Below are positions 9,589 to 17,147 of a stretch of 39,280 bases of DNA, in pieces. A model generated the notes under the pieces. That model was not told where the DNA came from and searched no databases. It saw only the letters and a program-made list of their open reading frames with translations. A program made the translations under genes and the position numbers. Every line of letters starts with the position of its first letter. Position 1 is the first letter of the stretch. The DNA is from a virus: positions 1 through 39,280 of IMG/VR virus record IMGVR_UViG_3300030061_002149; one strand, written 5' to 3'.

Positions 9589-9952
9589 GACGATAAACAG
9601 CTGCAGTCCTCCGCCAATAGTACTGCCGCAAAGGCTCTACCGCACTTATGCCATTCATTCGTTGATGCAAGATTTTGTCTCCTCCGACATAAATCGCAGC
9701 ATGCATTGGGTTTTTGGTCCCAAGCCTCATGATCAATACATCATGTTGCCTGCGGTCAGCAAATGACACACGCTCAAACCCTACTGTTTTTGCATATTTT
9801 AAAAAGATGCTTTCCGTATACTCCAAGCTGTCAGGTCTGGGGAAGTCCGGGATATCAATTTTGAGGAGCTGGTAATAATCCTGCAATAACGAAAAGCAGT
9901 CAGACTTGCCGTACTCCCACTGTCGTCCGACTAAGGTTCGATAATTAACCAT
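9563..9952 (-). CDS. NlpC/P60-family tail peptidase (C-terminal half of lambda K)
   Basis: A 129-residue NlpC/P60 cysteine peptidase. The catalytic Cys19 lies in GKSDCFSLL, His84 in NPMHAAIYVG and His96 in KILHQR, giving the usual Cys-His-His order. Tail-associated members cut peptidoglycan during DNA entry. I chose the ATG at 9952, which overlaps the end of the JAMM gene by 22 bases; an in-frame ATG at 10003 is further upstream but adds residues without family match. In lambda the same domain is the C-terminal half of gpK; here it is a separate gene. Confidence 0.8.
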   Translation of the reverse strand: MVNYRTLVGRQWEYGKSDCFSLLQDYYQLLKIDIPDFPRPDSLEYTESIFLKYAKTVGFERVSFADRRQHDVLIMRLGTKNPMHAAIYVGGDKILHQRMNGISAVEPLRQYYWRRTAAVYRHATCPAGR

Positions 9953-10242
9953 TTTTGGTCTGGCACAGAGTAAACGTACCAAGGCAGCTTGGTTTGCCTG
10001 CAAGCAATGCGGTCATAGTCACTAGCCGGTGTGCCCTGTGGATGTGAATGCACAACCGCTTCAATCGTTCCAACAAGCATTGCCCGCGCATAGTCCACCG
10101 GACTAATTACAAAGGTAGCTTCTGGATCGGAAGCAATATTTCTACAGGGGAAATAGCTTCCGTTGACGACTAGACCTGTTGATTCTTCTGGGCTTTGCTG
10201 CTCTGCGTGCCGTTCAGCATCACGCTTGAAGTCGTGCGCCAT
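9931..10242 (-). CDS. JAMM/Mov34 metallopeptidase tail protein (N-terminal half of lambda K)
   Basis: A 103-residue JAB/MPN (JAMM) zinc metallopeptidase-like protein. The motif is visible as E20 followed by H65-S-H67-P...S74-D-Y-D77, the family's E / H-x-H / S-x-x-D set. In lambda-like phages this domain sits at the N-terminus of gpK, with NlpC/P60 at its C-terminus; here the NlpC/P60 half is the next gene, overlapping by 22 bases. The start at 10242 (M-A-H-D-F) overlaps the L gene by 23 bases; in-frame ATGs at 10269 and 10302 would extend deeper into the L gene. Substrate in the tail is not known. Confidence 0.8.
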   Translation of the reverse strand: MAHDFKRDAERHAEQQSPEESTGLVVNGSYFPCRNIASDPEATFVISPVDYARAMLVGTIEAVVHSHPQGTPASDYDRIACRQTKLPWYVYSVPDQKWLIIEP

Positions 10243-11245
10243 AGAACCCACCAAAAGGCAACTCTGCATTTTGTCCAAACCTGGCCTGACAGCTAGAGAC
10301 ACGCTTGCCGCAAATGTCGTTAGTCACCGTGCCATCAACAATAACTTTGTCGCTTTGAGGAATGGCGACATCATTGACGGTGAAGCAAGAGTCTCCGGTG
10401 TAGCCGCATTCAGCACCTCTATACCTCCACGGGCAGAACTCCTCAATAGTTCGACCAGGCAATGGAACATTGGTTAGATCGAGCTTAGGGGCCAGCTCAA
10501 ACTCAACAAACTGCTGGTTTTCAGATGAGACCCTGTCGATATACCAAGTCTCAACAATTTTGGCATCAGGGTCAGAAGTGTCGTTAAACGTCTCCATGAT
10601 GAAACTATCTGAACCTTCAGTCACCAATACGTCGGTTACGTCTTGGTCTGGCGCAAACGACGAACCTTGGCTGAAATTTGTTGTATCGATAAATTTGGCA
10701 AAAGTGCGAATGCGCCTGACCTTTGCTGCCAACGGGTCATATTGCAGAATTAAATTAGTGATTGCATTGTTTACGTTTGCCACACGCATCGTGGGGCGTG
10801 GCAACGTACCTTTAGCTGAAAACTCAAACCCGTCAATCTCAACGGGCACAGCTGCATAAGTTTGACTGTCAAATTTAAGATCTTCCGTTAAACCGTTTTT
10901 GCCTGGGTGATAACGCAACGTATCGTTGATACCATTAACTGCCAGCGTCAACTCAACCTCAAATAAGTCAATAATTGCTGTCGGGTCAAGCTTTAGCAGC
11001 TCTTCTGCTAACGGCTCAAAAGCCTCCCACGTACAAGTCCCATCAACAAGGGTTTGCGTAATCTTGAAGGGAAACGCAGGTTCTTGGCTTGCAAAAGTCG
11101 CATACTCATCTGCGCTAGCTGTCGTACCAGCAACAATGCACTTAAAGGCAAGAGTGTTCCCCTTGGGTGGACTGGCCCGAACGACATCGCCAACCTCAAA
11201 GGCCGTCTCGGCTAGCCACCTATGAAGAGCGTAGGGATAAGCCAT
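10220..11245 (-). CDS. L: Minor tail protein, lambda L-like, with probable iron-sulfur domain
   Basis: At 341 residues it is longer than lambda gpL (about 232), the added part being N-terminal (about 1-85). The C-terminal domain holds C271, C280, C312 and C319. Their spacing (9 between the first two, 7 between the last two) matches the four cysteines that bind a [4Fe-4S] cluster in lambda gpL; C287 is extra. The protein is part of the tail-tip complex. It lies between M (one-base overlap) and the split K genes, which is the lambda order. Confidence 0.85.
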   Translation of the reverse strand: MAYPYALHRWLAETAFEVGDVVRASPPKGNTLAFKCIVAGTTASADEYATFASQEPAFPFKITQTLVDGTCTWEAFEPLAEELLKLDPTAIIDLFEVELTLAVNGINDTLRYHPGKNGLTEDLKFDSQTYAAVPVEIDGFEFSAKGTLPRPTMRVANVNNAITNLILQYDPLAAKVRRIRTFAKFIDTTNFSQGSSFAPDQDVTDVLVTEGSDSFIMETFNDTSDPDAKIVETWYIDRVSSENQQFVEFELAPKLDLTNVPLPGRTIEEFCPWRYRGAECGYTGDSCFTVNDVAIPQSDKVIVDGTVTNDICGKRVSSCQARFGQNAELPFGGFYGARLQA

Positions 11246-11583
11246 TACGCCTCAAACACTTGCTCGAAAGTAGCTGTCACCGTGGCACGGTTCAAATATG
11301 GAATGGTTTTCTCCCATTGCCTGCAAATAAACTTTGCACTGACTGACTCGCCTGGCGGCGTAAAAGTAAAATTCTCCACCCCGCCGCGAGCATCCAAAAA
11401 TGTTTCAATAGTGTCAGCATCAGTTTCTGAGACCTCAAAAGTCAATCCATACACTTTGGGATTCTGGTTGATCCCAAATGTCGCGCGTTGTTGGTAGCCA
11501 GATCCAAACCGTATTGTTCGCACTGCTGGCGCACTACTTTTTGAAGTGCCGTAAGTCGGTTGTATAGAAGGGAATGCAGCCAT
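11245..11583 (-). CDS. M: Minor tail protein, lambda M-like
   Basis: A 112-residue protein, close to the length of lambda gpM (109). It carries the family features in order: an N-terminal P-x-Y-G-T segment, a V-x-x-x-R-F-G-x-G-Y-x-Q-R core (about residues 22-34), a L-x-F-E-V strand pair, and a late W-E-K segment. The protein caps the tail side of the tip complex. Start and stop overlap its neighbours by one base on each side, so translation with the tape measure and L is coupled. Confidence 0.85.
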   Translation of the reverse strand: MAAFPSIQPTYGTSKSSAPAVRTIRFGSGYQQRATFGINQNPKVYGLTFEVSETDADTIETFLDARGGVENFTFTPPGESVSAKFICRQWEKTIPYLNRATVTATFEQVFEA

Positions 11584-14078
11584 CAGCTCAATAAACCTCC
11601 AGGACGTTTTTGTTTGATCAATTCAGCCTGTACGGCTGCACCAATTGCAGAGCCAAGAGCTTTGGCGTCAGGCTGGTTGCCTTGCACGTTAGAGCCAGAG
11701 GCGTCAACGTTCACAGTCACATTAGCGCCACCCATCGCACTGTTTGGCGCAATGCTGCCAGAACGGCCAGGGGTGAATAATTCAGGGCCACTCTCGCCAA
11801 TTATGTAAGACGTGCCGCCTTTAACAGTGCCACCAGAAGCCCTGCCACCGCCAAACAACATTGAAAGAAGCCCACCACTTGGTCCCATGCCGCCAACTAC
11901 ACCAAACAGTTGGCTTATGCCAGAACGCAAAAACTGACTAGCAAGATCTTTCAAAATCCCCATAGCCGATTCTCCAAGAGATTTAGTCCCATCGATTGCA
12001 GCAATAATTGAATCGGTAACTTTACTTTTAATTGCATCCCCAACTTGCTTGTATTTCTCTTTTAAAGCTTCAGCAGCAACGGCTTGTTCTTCAAGCTGTT
12101 TGGTCTGTGCGTCTTTGTTTTTAATGATTTCAGCCGTTGCGTCTTCTTGTTCGTGCAGATTAGTTAAAATATCAAGCTCTTTTTTAAGTTGCGTGTCGCT
12201 TAAGTTGTTTTTATTCTGCAATAAATTGCTGATCGCAATTTGACGTTTAAAGTTTTTTGCTTCTTCTTCATTAAGCGCAGAGGCCAGTAATGTTTGTTGC
12301 TCCATCTTTCTTACGCGATCGGCATGTGCTTCAGCAATTTTCGCTAACTCGTTTGCTTTTTGTTGAGCTGTTTTCCCTGCAGATGAAGTAACTAAATTGT
12401 TGTTTGTTGAAATAATATTGCTTTGAGGTTTTGACTGTTGCGTAGATGTCGTGCCAAATCCTCCAGCAGCAGCAAGATCCTGAACAACGCCTTGAGCTTT
12501 GCCAACCCCAATTCCAACAACGTTTGAAACCGCACTACTGATTGCACCAGCAGCATTCATTGCCTGATCAACAATAAATTTTATTGGACCGGGTAAATTT
12601 TCATACACCGACTTAAGTTGATCTCCAATAAATTGTCCGATGCCACTAAATGTTTCTACAATCCCACCACGTATTTGATTCGCAAAACTTAAAAAATTGC
12701 CAACCAATGTAAAAGCGCCTTCATAAAATTTGCGAAAAAACCCAGCAATTACAGCCGTGCCAAACTCAACGGCTTTCATGACCGCCTTGAAGCCCTCCTC
12801 AAGCTCGTAAGCAATGTTTACTGAATCCTCCAATGGAGAAACTGACTTAATAAAATCTTGAATGCCTTGTGCTGCCCCACGGAAAGGAGCTAATAACGCC
12901 TTAATAGCGGCTCCAAAAACTTCAACAGTGACTGCTGCAACTTTGAATGTGGACTTGAGCAAAAGACCCAATTCAGAGCCATCTGAAAATATATTTTGAA
13001 ACGCTGTTGATAATCTTTTAATTGATCCTTCAATCGTGTCAGAAGCTTCAAAAGCAGCCTTGCCAGCAGCCCCTTGAGCGTTCTTCTGATTCTCAAGTAA
13101 TTTGTTGTATTTTTCTGTGTCATTTAACAACGCCAAAATAGATGGGCCCGCCTCTGTGCCAAAAGCTTTGATCACCGTGCCAGCATCAGCGCCTGATTTT
13201 TTGATCTTTTCAAGAGTGCCAGCTAAACCATCAGACTTCAAAGTTGAAGCGTTAATTTCAACGCCAAGAGCCTCAAACTCTTTCCCAACCTTGCCTGCTG
13301 CTACCTGCGACAATGCAGTTTTCAACGCAGTGAACGTAACTTCTGCTCCTTGACCACCTGCTGTGATTTGAGCCACAGCCGCGTTAACTTCTTCTAGCGG
13401 TACACCTAAAGCAGCCGCAACAGGAGCTACTTTTGCGATATTGGCCGCATATTCACCAATAACAATCTTGCCGTCGTTTTGAGTTTGAATAAACCCATCT
13501 ACTAGCTTGGCCGCCTTGTCAGCCTCTAAGCCGTAAGCGTTTAAAACAGAAGTCGTTGCGTCTCCAACGGTATTAAGATCAGAAAAACCACCTGTGGCCC
13601 CTTGGCTTGCTGCTTTTAAAATTAACGACGCATCAGCCGCATTGTTAAATCCAGCCGACGCTACGTCATAGGCCGCAGAGGTTAAATCCAAAACGCTGGC
13701 CTGTCCTGAAAGCTCTCTACTAACGCCCGCTAATCGTCCTTTTAATTCTTCGCTGTTGACCCCAAGAGTTCTGACTTTTGCCTCCGCAAAGTCTTGAGCT
13801 TTTAAAATGTCAAAAACCTGCCCTAAACCACCAACCGCTGCAACCACCGCTGTTATCGGACCAAGAGCTGTTGATAGTGCCGCCCCAAACCCTTTAACGC
13901 CAACAGAGGCCGCTTGCGCACTGCTACCAAAAGCCTTAAAACCAGAGCCTGCAGTTTTAGTTGTGCCGCCAGCTTTTAAAACTGCTATTTCAAGCTTTTG
14001 TACTTGCTTTTCAAGCTGCGCAACTTTTTTGTTGGCATCACGAGTTTCGACCTTAAAGCGAATACTCGTTTCTGCCAC
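11583..14078 (-). CDS. H: Tail tape measure protein
   Basis: This 831-residue protein sets tail length and is ejected with the DNA. The first 45 residues are a coiled coil. A TP901-type core follows (about 100-360), with recognisable stretches such as G-G-Q-G-A-E-V-T-F-T-A-L-K-T and F-G-T-E-A-G. Hydrophobic, possibly membrane-inserting segments lie at about 375-400 and 515-560, and a long helical region at about 590-690. A Gly-rich tail (730-831) contains Y-I-I-G-E-S-G-P-E-L-F, typical of the C-terminal end of lambdoid tape measures. It starts 24 bases after the end of the T reading frame, in the usual G-T-H order. By the common rule of about 1.5 angstrom per residue, a tail near 120 nm would be expected. 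Confidence 0.9.
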   Translation of the reverse strand: MAETSIRFKVETRDANKKVAQLEKQVQKLEIAVLKAGGTTKTAGSGFKAFGSSAQAASVGVKGFGAALSTALGPITAVVAAVGGLGQVFDILKAQDFAEAKVRTLGVNSEELKGRLAGVSRELSGQASVLDLTSAAYDVASAGFNNAADASLILKAASQGATGGFSDLNTVGDATTSVLNAYGLEADKAAKLVDGFIQTQNDGKIVIGEYAANIAKVAPVAAALGVPLEEVNAAVAQITAGGQGAEVTFTALKTALSQVAAGKVGKEFEALGVEINASTLKSDGLAGTLEKIKKSGADAGTVIKAFGTEAGPSILALLNDTEKYNKLLENQKNAQGAAGKAAFEASDTIEGSIKRLSTAFQNIFSDGSELGLLLKSTFKVAAVTVEVFGAAIKALLAPFRGAAQGIQDFIKSVSPLEDSVNIAYELEEGFKAVMKAVEFGTAVIAGFFRKFYEGAFTLVGNFLSFANQIRGGIVETFSGIGQFIGDQLKSVYENLPGPIKFIVDQAMNAAGAISSAVSNVVGIGVGKAQGVVQDLAAAGGFGTTSTQQSKPQSNIISTNNNLVTSSAGKTAQQKANELAKIAEAHADRVRKMEQQTLLASALNEEEAKNFKRQIAISNLLQNKNNLSDTQLKKELDILTNLHEQEDATAEIIKNKDAQTKQLEEQAVAAEALKEKYKQVGDAIKSKVTDSIIAAIDGTKSLGESAMGILKDLASQFLRSGISQLFGVVGGMGPSGGLLSMLFGGGRASGGTVKGGTSYIIGESGPELFTPGRSGSIAPNSAMGGANVTVNVDASGSNVQGNQPDAKALGSAIGAAVQAELIKQKRPGGLLS

Positions 14079-14102
14079 AACGCCTCTAGCAATGCACCAA
14101 TC

Positions 14103-14632
14103 TTACCGCCGTCTTGTCTTTGCGCGATCCATTGCCTGCTGTTCCCGTTCACCCTTCAATTCGTAGTACGCAGCAAAATGCACAAGCTCCGCATCGGTCA
14201 GTTCCGTGCGAAGCCTGCTAAGCGTCATTCCCAATTCGCAGCACAAGAAAAACTCAAAATTGAGCCAACTGTCCTGCTTCAGTCGTTTTTTGCTTCTTCT
14301 AAACCTTCTTGCTCTGCAAGGCCAAACAAGAACAGCTCAAGATCGTTCAACACAGATTCAGGCAACTGCCGCTGAAGCTTCGGGGCGTCAGCAGAGGAAA
14401 ACGCTTTTGAGCCGTCCTCAAGCTCTGCCATTTGGCACAGCATCTGCGTGCTGATGTCTAATGCTTCTTCAGTGCCGGAAAGACTTTGCGCTTTTTTACG
14501 GTCAGCGCGTGTGATCGGCTTAAAAAACAGATCTACAACCTTCTTGCCTTCAGCGTTTTTTAGTTCAAACTTGCGACGCTGGTTGAGATCAAACGCCCCA
14601 ACCAGCAGATCGACGGTGCGATTTTGAGCCAT
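14103..14632 (-). CDS. GT: Tail assembly chaperone G-T, made by -1 frameshift
   Basis: The upstream frame (G, 117 residues, stop at 14279) reads from ATG 14632. At 14285-14291 the sequence A-AAA-AAC lies exactly in frame. A -1 slip there opens a 60-codon frame that ends with TAA at 14103, giving a fused product of about 176 residues. The T part contains L-T-D-A-E-L-V-H-F-A-A-Y-Y-E, a motif typical of gpT-like tail chaperones, and no start of its own. G and GT coat the tape measure protein while the tail tube forms and do not stay in the virion. The gene sits between the tail tube and the tape measure, where this frameshift is conserved in most siphoviruses. Residues before the slip site include a V-V-D-L-F-F-K-P-I-T-R-A-D-R core. 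Confidence 0.85.
14279..14632 (-). CDS. G: Tail assembly chaperone G (unshifted product)
   Basis: A 117-residue product read without frameshift; it ends two codons after the slippery site (N-D-stop). It shares its first 116 residues with the GT fusion. In lambda the G to GT ratio is set by frameshift frequency and is needed for correct tails; the same is expected here. ATG 14632 lies 27 bases downstream of a perfect TATAAT hexamer, and 35 bases separate it from the tail tube stop codon. Confidence 0.8.
   Translation of the reverse strand: MAQNRTVDLLVGAFDLNQRRKFELKNAEGKKVVDLFFKPITRADRKKAQSLSGTEEALDISTQMLCQMAELEDGSKAFSSADAPKLQRQLPESVLNDLELFLFGLAEQEGLEEAKND
14285..14291 (-). promoter_or_regulatory. 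-1 ribosomal frameshift site A_AAA_AAC
   Basis: The seven bases read A AAA AAC in the minus-strand G frame: the first A is the third base of a GCA codon, then the codons AAA and AAC. This is the X-XXY-YYZ form, in which both tRNAs can re-pair after slipping back one base. The T frame opens directly after it and runs to 14103. No strong stimulatory stem was seen just downstream, which is also true of some other phage GT sites. Confidence 0.85.
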
Positions 14633-14653
14633 TAAATAGAAGCTTGCGCTTAA

Positions 14654-14659
14654 ATTATA
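14654..14659 (-). promoter_or_regulatory. Possible -10 box upstream of the G gene
   Basis: The short gap between the tail tube stop and the G start contains a perfect TATAAT on the minus strand, about 22 bases before the ATG. The matching -35 position (about 14677-14683) is poor (ATGAAC), and a TTGCAA at 14671-14676 is too close. It may be an internal promoter or chance in an AT-rich gap. Confidence 0.3.
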
Positions 14660-14667
14660 GCCCTAGA

Positions 14668-15090
14668 TCATTGCAAGTTCATAGCGATTGTGCCGCTAGT
14701 GACGAAGCTGCAAGACACAACAACTAATTCACCAACATTTGAAGTGATCTCCATGTCAGTAATGATGCCTGTGAAAACAACAGAATCAGTACCTGTAGTG
14801 GTTCCGGTTGTAAACAGCTCGAACGATGCGTCTGCCGGATCTGCTGCTGTGATCACATCCTCAAGGAACGCCGCTTGACCTGTTGCGTCTGGGTCGTAAA
14901 CCAGCTCAACGGTGCCAGAGCCAGAAACCATGCTGCCAACAAAGCTGCGAAAGGTATCGCCCTGCTTTGAAGTGTCAAGCGTTTCTTTCGTAGTGGTTAA
15001 GCTCCAACTACGGGTGCCAACAACTGTTGCATTGCTGCCGCCAGAAGCTGAAAACTGGACTGCTCCTTGTTCGCCTCGGATTGTGGCCAT
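14668..15090 (-). CDS. Major tail tube protein
   Basis: A 140-residue, beta-rich protein without cysteines near the N-terminus, starting M-A-T-I-R-G-E-Q-G-A-V. Length, composition and position (after the terminator-like gene and before the GT chaperone) fit a siphovirus tail tube subunit. The S-W-S-L-T-T-T-K-E-T-L-D segment (28-39) and the late G-I-I-T-D-M-E-I-T-S strand (109-118) are typical of tube proteins that stack as hexamer rings. The assignment rests on context and pattern, not on a catalytic motif. Confidence 0.75.
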   Translation of the reverse strand: MATIRGEQGAVQFSASGGSNATVVGTRSWSLTTTKETLDTSKQGDTFRSFVGSMVSGSGTVELVYDPDATGQAAFLEDVITAADPADASFELFTTGTTTGTDSVVFTGIITDMEITSNVGELVVVSCSFVTSGTIAMNLQ

Positions 15091-15092
15091 GG

Positions 15093-15518
15093 TCAGAGTT
15101 CCTCGATGGATTCAAAGGTCACACGGACCTGGGTTTGGAAGTAGCCCTCGGGTGCTGCTGAAAGCAGTGCCTCTGGACCTGTTGCAGCGTCGAAGAAAAC
15201 CCCCGACACGATGACCCTATTGTAAAGGTCTCGAATCCTTTTGCCGATAACGAAATTGGCTCCAGGGCCAACACCTTTCGCGGAAAAGATGCTGATTACA
15301 ACAAGACCAACGATTCGATTTTGAGAATTAGTTGTAAGCCCTTGGCCTAAATACTCGCTTGCACCAAAGCTGACAAGGCATTGCACCCATGACGAATTAG
15401 GCGTTGGCTCATACGCCATATTGTGAAACACAACTGGAATGGCAGGGCTGCCAGCCAGCTCGGTTGCAAGCCTGCCTTCAATGGTGGCCCTAATTGCATT
15501 CAGATCAGCAGCAGCCAT
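15093..15518 (-). CDS. Tail terminator-like protein
   Basis: A 141-residue protein in the position of lambda U, between the HK97 gp10-like gene and the tail tube. The opening helix (about 3-20), the P-I-P-V-V-F-H-N segment and a later I-S-I-F-S-A-K-G strand match tail terminator-like families (pfam Phage_tail_terminator_5/DUF4128 type, from memory). Such proteins cap the finished tail tube and offer the docking face for the head. ATG at 15518 overlaps the stop of the gene upstream by one base; two bases separate its own stop from the tube gene. Confidence 0.65.
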   Translation of the reverse strand: MAAADLNAIRATIEGRLATELAGSPAIPVVFHNMAYEPTPNSSWVQCLVSFGASEYLGQGLTTNSQNRIVGLVVISIFSAKGVGPGANFVIGKRIRDLYNRVIVSGVFFDAATGPEALLSAAPEGYFQTQVRVTFESIEEL

Positions 15519-15874
15519 CAGCCCATACCTCTAACAATTTTTTGATATTCCTTTTCGGCCCATGATTCAAGTTCTTTGGCAATCAAGTCAGGGAAGCCCG
15601 GAACCGTGCCTTGCCGTGTTTTGTATTCGCCTTTCCATGAAGGTGGGAGGTTGGTTCCATAACAAACAGGCTCGGCATATTCCATATTGTTGATTACTTC
15701 GCCTTCGTATGGTCCGTTGAACTTGCTTTGCCAAGCATTACGCAACGTGCCTGTATCAACAGGCGTTGCAGTTTTAATTCGTGCCTCAGCTTCAAACGTT
15801 GTGACTTTCACGAGCGTTTCAACCTGCTTGGCAAAATATGGCGCAACCTGATTGAGCTGAATTTTGCGTGCCAT
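15518..15874 (-). CDS. HK97 gp10-like head-tail protein
   Basis: A 118-residue protein with the signature T-P-V-D-T-G-T-L-R-N-A-W (about residues 36-47), shared by HK97 gp10-like/tail completion proteins. A later Y-A-E-P-V-x-Y-G-T segment (66-74) is also typical. It acts at the head-tail interface during joining. It is transcribed between the head closure candidate (2-base gap) and the tail terminator (1-base overlap). Confidence 0.75.
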   Translation of the reverse strand: MARKIQLNQVAPYFAKQVETLVKVTTFEAEARIKTATPVDTGTLRNAWQSKFNGPYEGEVINNMEYAEPVCYGTNLPPSWKGEYKTRQGTVPGFPDLIAKELESWAEKEYQKIVRGMG

Positions 15875-15876
15875 CG

Positions 15877-16233
15877 TTATGCCCTCAGGATTAGTTCGTG
15901 AGTGATCGCCGTGTTGTCTTGCTCCGTAGTTTCAACACGAATAATTTGATGCACAATCGTGCTGATCACAACGCGATCTTTGGTTTCCGGGGCTGATGGC
16001 AAATCAGTAGCGGCAACCGTCAAACGCTTGTCACCTTGTTGAACAAGCTCATTTACCTCGCGAACGCTCACGCCTTCCAGCACACCTTTCACGTCGGTGT
16101 CGCTGGTTGTCTCGGTAATTGCGCCGGTTGTGGCGTTATACGTGCCCGCAGAAACGTAACGAACTGTCACATCACCGCCGAACTTTGAGATAACTGTTTT
16201 GGCCGCGTTCCCAGCCTTTTGAGCAAGTCCCAT
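15877..16233 (-). CDS. Head closure / head-tail adaptor candidate
   Basis: A 118-residue beta-rich protein. An N-terminal helix carries K-T-V-I-S-K-F-G, followed by a T-V-R-Y-V strand, a threonine-rich loop and a V-K-G-V-L segment, all common in SPP1 gp16/HK97-type head closure proteins that bind under the connector ring. Order in the operon (after the connector, before gp10-like) supports the call. No catalytic function is expected. Confidence 0.55.
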   Translation of the reverse strand: MGLAQKAGNAAKTVISKFGGDVTVRYVSAGTYNATTGAITETTSDTDVKGVLEGVSVREVNELVQQGDKRLTVAATDLPSAPETKDRVVISTIVHQIIRVETTEQDNTAITHELILRA

Positions 16234-16478
16234 CAGACGCTATAAACAACGACATGACCAGAGGTCAAAGTAATCGAAGTGAAAATTACGCCTTCAATGC
16301 AAGCGCCAGTATTAATGTTGATTGCAGACGGAGCACCTGATCCGTTTTCTTTGATGCCTTCAGAGGTCATCGCGGCAATAACCGAGTCTTTCAAGGCTTC
16401 CACCTTGTAAAACCTGCCAGTGTGCGCAGCTTGATCAGTAATGATGATTGCCTTTGACGGCGAATAACCCATGCCCAT
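16233..16478 (-). CDS. Small beta-rich structural protein, function unknown
   Basis: An 81-residue protein that I do not recognise firmly. The second half (A-C-I-E-G-V-I-F-T-S-I-T-L-T-S-G-H-V-V-V-Y) resembles short beta proteins found next to connectors in several marine phages, possibly a head or neck decoration. The first 20 residues could carry a short helix. It overlaps the downstream gene by one base and follows the connector gene by two, so it is made with the head-tail joining set. Confidence 0.55.
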   Translation of the reverse strand: MGMGYSPSKAIIITDQAAHTGRFYKVEALKDSVIAAMTSEGIKENGSGAPSAININTGACIEGVIFTSITLTSGHVVVYSV

Positions 16479-16480
16479 GA

Positions 16481-17041
16481 TCAGCTCCGTTTGATTGCGA
16501 TGTTGCCTGGTCCGCTAATTCTAAGCCCTGTTAAGTAACGCTCGACCATTGGCGGGATTCGATCCGCACCAACAGCACCGGTCTTGTCAGGCGTTACGTC
16601 AAGGCTGCCGATCTTGACGTTCTTAAAGTCTTCAAGACCGCCAAGGCTGATTCCATCAACATTGTTTTTTAGATAAACGGCAAGCTCAATTTGAGCACGC
16701 TTGACCTGATCAGGAACTTCGGTGTCTGCGAAGTAATCGTCGGATATGCGGAACGGAAACCCGGTCGCGTAAGTATTGACGTAAGTATCGGGCTTTCGCA
16801 CGCCAGTACGCGGCCATTGCAGTGCCTGTGTGTCGGTGGCGCGTGCGCCTAAAAACCTTTCGCGGTCAAGCCGCTGTGTTGCTGCTGTCAACGCACGATT
16901 GCGCGAATCTGCATTGCCTGTCGTCCACTTGGCAGCGTCAGTGCTTTCAACCATCGCTTCAACAAAAGCGTCAGCCTCAGCCAGCGTTATGTAGCTGTTG
17001 GCGCTTGCGTCGCCCGCTGTTGCGTTGATTGTTACTGCCAT
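16481..17041 (-). CDS. Head-tail connector (DnaT-like / gp6-like family)
   Basis: A 186-residue protein. S-Y-I-T-L-A-E-A-D-A-F (16-26), the helix with A-L-T-A-A-T-Q-R-L-D (51-60), L-Q-W-P-R-T-G (73-79) and V-P-D-Q-V-K-R-A-Q-I-E-L-A (109-121) are the markers of a phage family often labelled DnaT-like ssDNA-binding protein. By gene position these proteins are head-tail connectors of HK97 gp6 type and not replication proteins. The ATG at 17041 lies inside the preceding 56-residue gene (65-base overlap). The N-terminus matches the family, so this start is preferred. Confidence 0.7.
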   Translation of the reverse strand: MAVTINATAGDASANSYITLAEADAFVEAMVESTDAAKWTTGNADSRNRALTAATQRLDRERFLGARATDTQALQWPRTGVRKPDTYVNTYATGFPFRISDDYFADTEVPDQVKRAQIELAVYLKNNVDGISLGGLEDFKNVKIGSLDVTPDKTGAVGADRIPPMVERYLTGLRISGPGNIAIKRS

Positions 17042-17147
17042 CGGGCTTCACGTCAGAAGTCTTTGATTTTGGCTTTTCAGGGGCGGAGGCCACCGCTTGT
17101 GCAGCAGCCTCACGTTCCTTCATTCGCCTAAAAGCGAATAAACCCAT
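16977..17147 (-). CDS. Small basic head protein (MGLFAFRRMKEREAAA type)
   Basis: A 56-residue gene, read from ATG 17147 to TGA 16977. It opens with an amphipathic segment (M-G-L-F-A-F-R-R), then a charged Ala-rich helix (M-K-E-R-E-A-A-A-Q-A-V-A) and ends in a strongly basic tail (G-R-R-K-R-Q-Q). I have seen this type of short protein just after the capsid/decoration genes of other phages; its role is unknown. Its ATG shares one base with the stop of the decoration-candidate gene (TGATG), and its last 65 bases overlap the connector gene in another frame. Confidence 0.6.
   Translation of the reverse strand: MGLFAFRRMKEREAAAQAVASAPEKPKSKTSDVKPDGSNNQRNSGRRKRQQLHNAG

Noticed and set aside
10084-10160. 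Extra N-terminal extension of the JAMM gene to 10302
   Set aside because: The longer start would overlap the L gene by 83 bases and adds residues without family match.
16481-17041. DnaT-like ssDNA-binding replication protein
   Set aside because: The family name is misleading here; position among head-tail joining genes fits a connector.
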